A stretch of DNA of 5,703 nt, taken from CAZEJK01 sp964512045 (GTDB taxonomy: Bacteria; Acidobacteriota; Thermoanaerobaculia; Thermoanaerobaculales; Sulfomarinibacteraceae). The notes beneath the pieces were generated by a model that worked only from the letters and a program-made list of their open reading frames with translations, did not search any database and was not told where the DNA came from. The stretch's first letter is position 1, and the number at the start of each line of letters is the position of its first letter. Location: the NCBI GenBank assembly GCA_964512045.1, contig CAZEJK010000322.1, positions 1 through 5,703 of the forward strand, in the 5' to 3' direction. Shown here piece by piece: positions 5,396 to 5,703 of the stretch. Both the position numbers and the translations under genes were made by a program.

Positions 5396-5609
5396 GGGAT
5401 CCCGGTGATGCTCAGGGAGCAAGGATTCGTGGGCCGCGCAGGCCTCGTCAAAAGCAAGGGGCTCGATTCTCAACCACTCCCGCCGGCTGGTCACATACTC
5501 CGTCGGCGCCTGGGGGAGAGGAAGTCGTCCGAGCCGGTGCTTGATGCTGATCTCCCAGGCTGACAGGGCACTCAGGTAGACCTCGTTTCCCGGGTCACAA
5601 CAAGCCCTA
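5396..5609 (-). pseudogene. vapC: Broken second copy of VapC-type PIN toxin
   Basis: The minus-strand frame reads RACCDPGNEVYLSALSAWEI, then SIKHRLGRLPLPQ, VTSRREWLRIEPLAFDEAC and AAHESLLPEHHRDP, the middle of a PIN toxin of the same group as the gene at the left edge. Both ends are missing. Upstream of 5609 the N-terminal LLLDT segment is absent and the homology stops in GC-rich sequence. After HHRDP (5396) the family's usual FDRLLxAQA segment is replaced by GRRSSSQLF and the frame runs on to a stop at 5282. The first catalytic Asp and the acidic residue of the DPFDR block are therefore lost, so it should be inactive. No antitoxin gene is visible before it. If the left window edge really joins at 5543 (see the direct repeat), the two parts would make one toxin that is complete at its N-terminus but still lacks its C-terminus. 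Confidence 0.75.
5544..5609. repeat. Direct repeat, right copy (within toxin remnant)
   Basis: Exact match to bases 1-55 through 5598, then two mismatches up to 5609, where the copies diverge. To its left the toxin reading frame continues uninterrupted to 5396. Confidence 0.95.
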
Positions 5610-5693
5610 ACGCGGCCGCGGGCCGCAATCGAAGGGCTGCTCCGGTGGTGCCGGTCCCGCGCCCGCGTAGGTGTAAGGTATTAGCGGTTGGGT
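5605..5693 (-). other. Possible attC-like structure bordering the toxin remnant
   Basis: On the minus strand ACCCAAC (5693-5687) fits the R'' box RYYYAAC, and GTTAGGG (5611-5605) is one base off GTTRRRY, 89 bp apart. Toxin homology starts exactly at the GTTAGGG end, as expected if a recombination joint lies there. The internal pairing is poor and no L boxes are clear. It shares CCCyAACGCGGCCGC and GTGGTGCCG with the structure at 1937-2001. Weak call. Confidence 0.15.
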
Positions 5694-5703
5694 ATGAGCT
5701 CCC

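Noticed and set aside
5682..5703. Possible gene end ELIPNR followed by TAA at the right edge, minus strand
   Set aside because: Only six codons are visible, which is not enough to call a gene.

Overview
The window is GC-rich throughout (roughly two thirds G+C by eye), apart from a short AT-rich patch at about 385-420. Every gene I can support lies on the minus strand. The codon usage, the Sec-exported von Willebrand A (vWA) repeat protein, the exported hemerythrin-like protein and the PIN/Phd toxin-antitoxin pair fit a high-GC proteobacterium. Nothing here fixes the genus.

Layout, read in the direction of transcription (right to left). The right edge (about 5605-5693) holds a possible but weak attC-like inverted structure. 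Next is a broken copy of a VapC-type PIN toxin gene (5396-5609), which stops being recognisable right after the HHRDP motif. Then comes a 655-residue secreted vWA protein with five tandem 88-residue Ig-like repeats (3279-5246). A 514-bp stretch follows with no secure gene. It holds a possible frameshifted small gene, whose ribosome binding site sits in a hairpin, and several inverted or direct repeats. Next are an exported hemerythrin/HHE-domain protein (2102-2764), a 217-bp gap with a second attC-like structure, a 12-TM MFS transporter of the drug:H+ antiporter type (682-1884), and a roughly 300-bp gap. The window ends in a Phd/YefM-type antitoxin (137-385) that overlaps by 4 nt the start of a PIN toxin (1-140) running off the left edge.

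The toxin-antitoxin pair has the clearest regulation in the window: a near-consensus sigma-70 promoter (TTGACA, 17 bp, TATATT) positioned so that transcription should begin at or next to the antitoxin ATG. A perfect 7-bp inverted repeat covers the -10 box and is a likely autoregulatory operator. The other genes are widely spaced and do not form a tight operon. I see no evidence that the transporter, the hemerythrin and the vWA protein share a pathway.

The most unusual feature is that bases 1-55 recur exactly at 5544-5598, with homology continuing imperfectly to 66/5609, inside the two toxin copies. An exact 55-base repeat beginning at base 1 is what a de Bruijn assembly graph with k=55 would produce at a branch. 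The left end may therefore be an assembly break, and the sequence beyond it may match 5543 and leftward. That leaves three explanations open: a real toxin duplication, strain variation, or a closed unit of about 5,543 bp. Together with the attC-like structures and the truncated toxin, this suggests a rearranged, cassette-like accessory region, but no integrase gene is present and the attC calls are tentative.
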